Shown here: one piece after another, positions 63,554 through 64,000 of the stretch
How the letters are laid out: every line of letters begins with the position of its first letter
Position numbering within the stretch: position 1 is the first letter of the stretch
Assembly (NCBI GenBank): GCA_937871435.1
Contig: CALMQM010000025.1
Location: 1-64,000 of the forward strand
DNA length: 64,000 nt
Source of the DNA: an uncultured Bacteroidota bacterium
GTDB taxonomy: Bacteria; Bacteroidota; Bacteroidia; AKYH767-A; 2013-40CM-41-45
Direction: 5' to 3'
Position numbers and translations under genes: made by a program
Notes under the pieces: generated by a model
Database searches by the model: none
What the model was told of the DNA's origin: nothing
The model's input: the letters and a program-made list of their open reading frames with translations, nothing else

Positions 63554-64000
63554 ATGTCGAAACCTGTTGTTATCATCACCGGAGCGAAAGGAAATTTAGG
63601 AAAGGCGACCGTCAGGCAATTTATTGAAGAAGGATATCACGTTGTCGCTACAGTGAGCTCCGGAAATTCCCTTGGATATCTGCAGGATCATCCCTCGCTA
63701 ACTGTTTTCCCCGTTAATGTTTTGGATGCGGATCAATCTGCTCAATTGGTGAAAGAAGTTACGCTTCGCTTTGGAGAGATTCACTCTGTATTCATGCTTG
63801 TTGGGACTTACATTTCCGGAACCTTTGAGGAAACCGGATTGGATGCTTTGGATAAGATGATCAATATGAATTTCAAGAGCGCATATACGATTGCACAGCC
63901 TGCATTTCGTCAGATGATGAAACAGAAGAGCGGAGGCAGACTGGTTTTCATTGGAGCAAGACCGGCTATTCAACCTGAAGAAGCAAGAACTGCTGTCGCG
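63554..64000 (+). CDS. Short-chain dehydrogenase/reductase, 3' end cut by the window
   Basis: Open from the ATG at 63554 to the window end (149 codons seen). It opens MSKPVVIITGAKGNLGKATV, with the TGxxxGxG cofactor motif of SDR enzymes as TGAKGNLG. VFMLVGTYISGTFEET stands where the usual NNAG motif would be, and GGRLVFIGARPAIQP is the strand leading to the catalytic Ser region. The catalytic Tyr-x-x-x-Lys lies outside the window. It starts 20 bases after the YHS gene, so it is probably in the same operon. Confidence 0.88.
   Translation, partial: MSKPVVIITGAKGNLGKATVRQFIEEGYHVVATVSSGNSLGYLQDHPSLTVFPVNVLDADQSAQLVKEVTLRFGEIHSVFMLVGTYISGTFEETGLDALDKMINMNFKSAYTIAQPAFRQMMKQKSGGRLVFIGARPAIQPEEARTAVA

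Noticed and set aside
1-64000. tRNA, rRNA, insertion sequence or phage genes
   Set aside because: I looked for conserved tRNA arms, transposase motifs and integrase motifs and found none. No terminal inverted repeats flank the dlt-like cassette.

Overview
The window is chromosomal DNA from a member of the Bacteroidota. Three things point there. The partial sigma factor at the left edge is of the short primary type this phylum uses. Seven secreted proteins end in a type IX secretion (T9SS) C-terminal sorting domain. The few convincing promoters fit the Bacteroidota pattern (TTG or TTTG, about 19-20 bp, then TAnnTTTG) rather than the E. coli one. I see no rRNA, tRNA, CRISPR array, phage or transposase. 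Below the phylum I cannot place it.

Left part (1-34,100): partial rpoD; a DUF4010/MgtC-type membrane protein; a large Asp-box propeller exoprotein and a SprB-repeat exoprotein (both T9SS). A minus-strand block follows (18,758 to 8,979): a TetR regulator, a TolC-type channel, a lipoprotein adaptor, two ABC ATPases and two ABC-2 permeases. Together these form a complete YbhGFSR-like tripartite exporter with YbhF split into two genes. Two oligopeptide-type (OppB/OppC) permeases follow with no ATPase or binding protein in view. Next come a polysaccharide flippase, two more T9SS exoproteins (one with seven clear repeats), and a five-gene lipoprotein operon built around a Tat-exported DUF1501 protein and a lipoprotein with an atypical CX4CH haem motif. 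After these are a T9SS multicopper oxidase, a T9SS propeller protein coupled to a tiny CX6CH lipoprotein, and an acyltransferase-3 membrane protein.

Middle (34,261-54,028): an HD hydrolase and a cyclic-nucleotide-domain hybrid histidine kinase, then a purine catabolism locus. It holds guanine deaminase, XdhC, xanthine dehydrogenase (XdhA, XdhB), a membrane-bound cytochrome-fused urate oxidase (PuuD type), 5-hydroxyisourate hydrolase, OHCU decarboxylase, allantoinase and allantoicase. This is a complete route from guanine to ureidoglycolate plus urea. A CitE/DUF6986-like TIM-barrel protein lies in the same locus and may act on the C2 end product. Between it and the main purine operon sits a self-contained cassette resembling the Gram-positive dltABCD operon: adenylating enzyme, carrier protein, MBOAT acyltransferase and SGNH/DltD-like protein, plus a ChbG/YdjC-type deacetylase. 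This embedded cell-surface acylation cassette is the most interesting candidate system in the window. A 20-unit heptamer array and a 94-bp-period repeat pair with a perfect 16-bp hairpin lie beside xdhC.

Right part (54,100-64,000): a small outer-membrane barrel; an overlapping DinB / NRDE / ATP-grasp operon behind a palindrome; an Omp28-like T9SS protein; a DoxX-like protein; an SMP-30 lactonase-like protein; a GlcG/HbpS protein; a tandem-YHS protein; an outer-membrane protein; a single-YHS protein; and a short-chain dehydrogenase cut by the window end. All functional calls come from reading motifs by eye. No database search was run.
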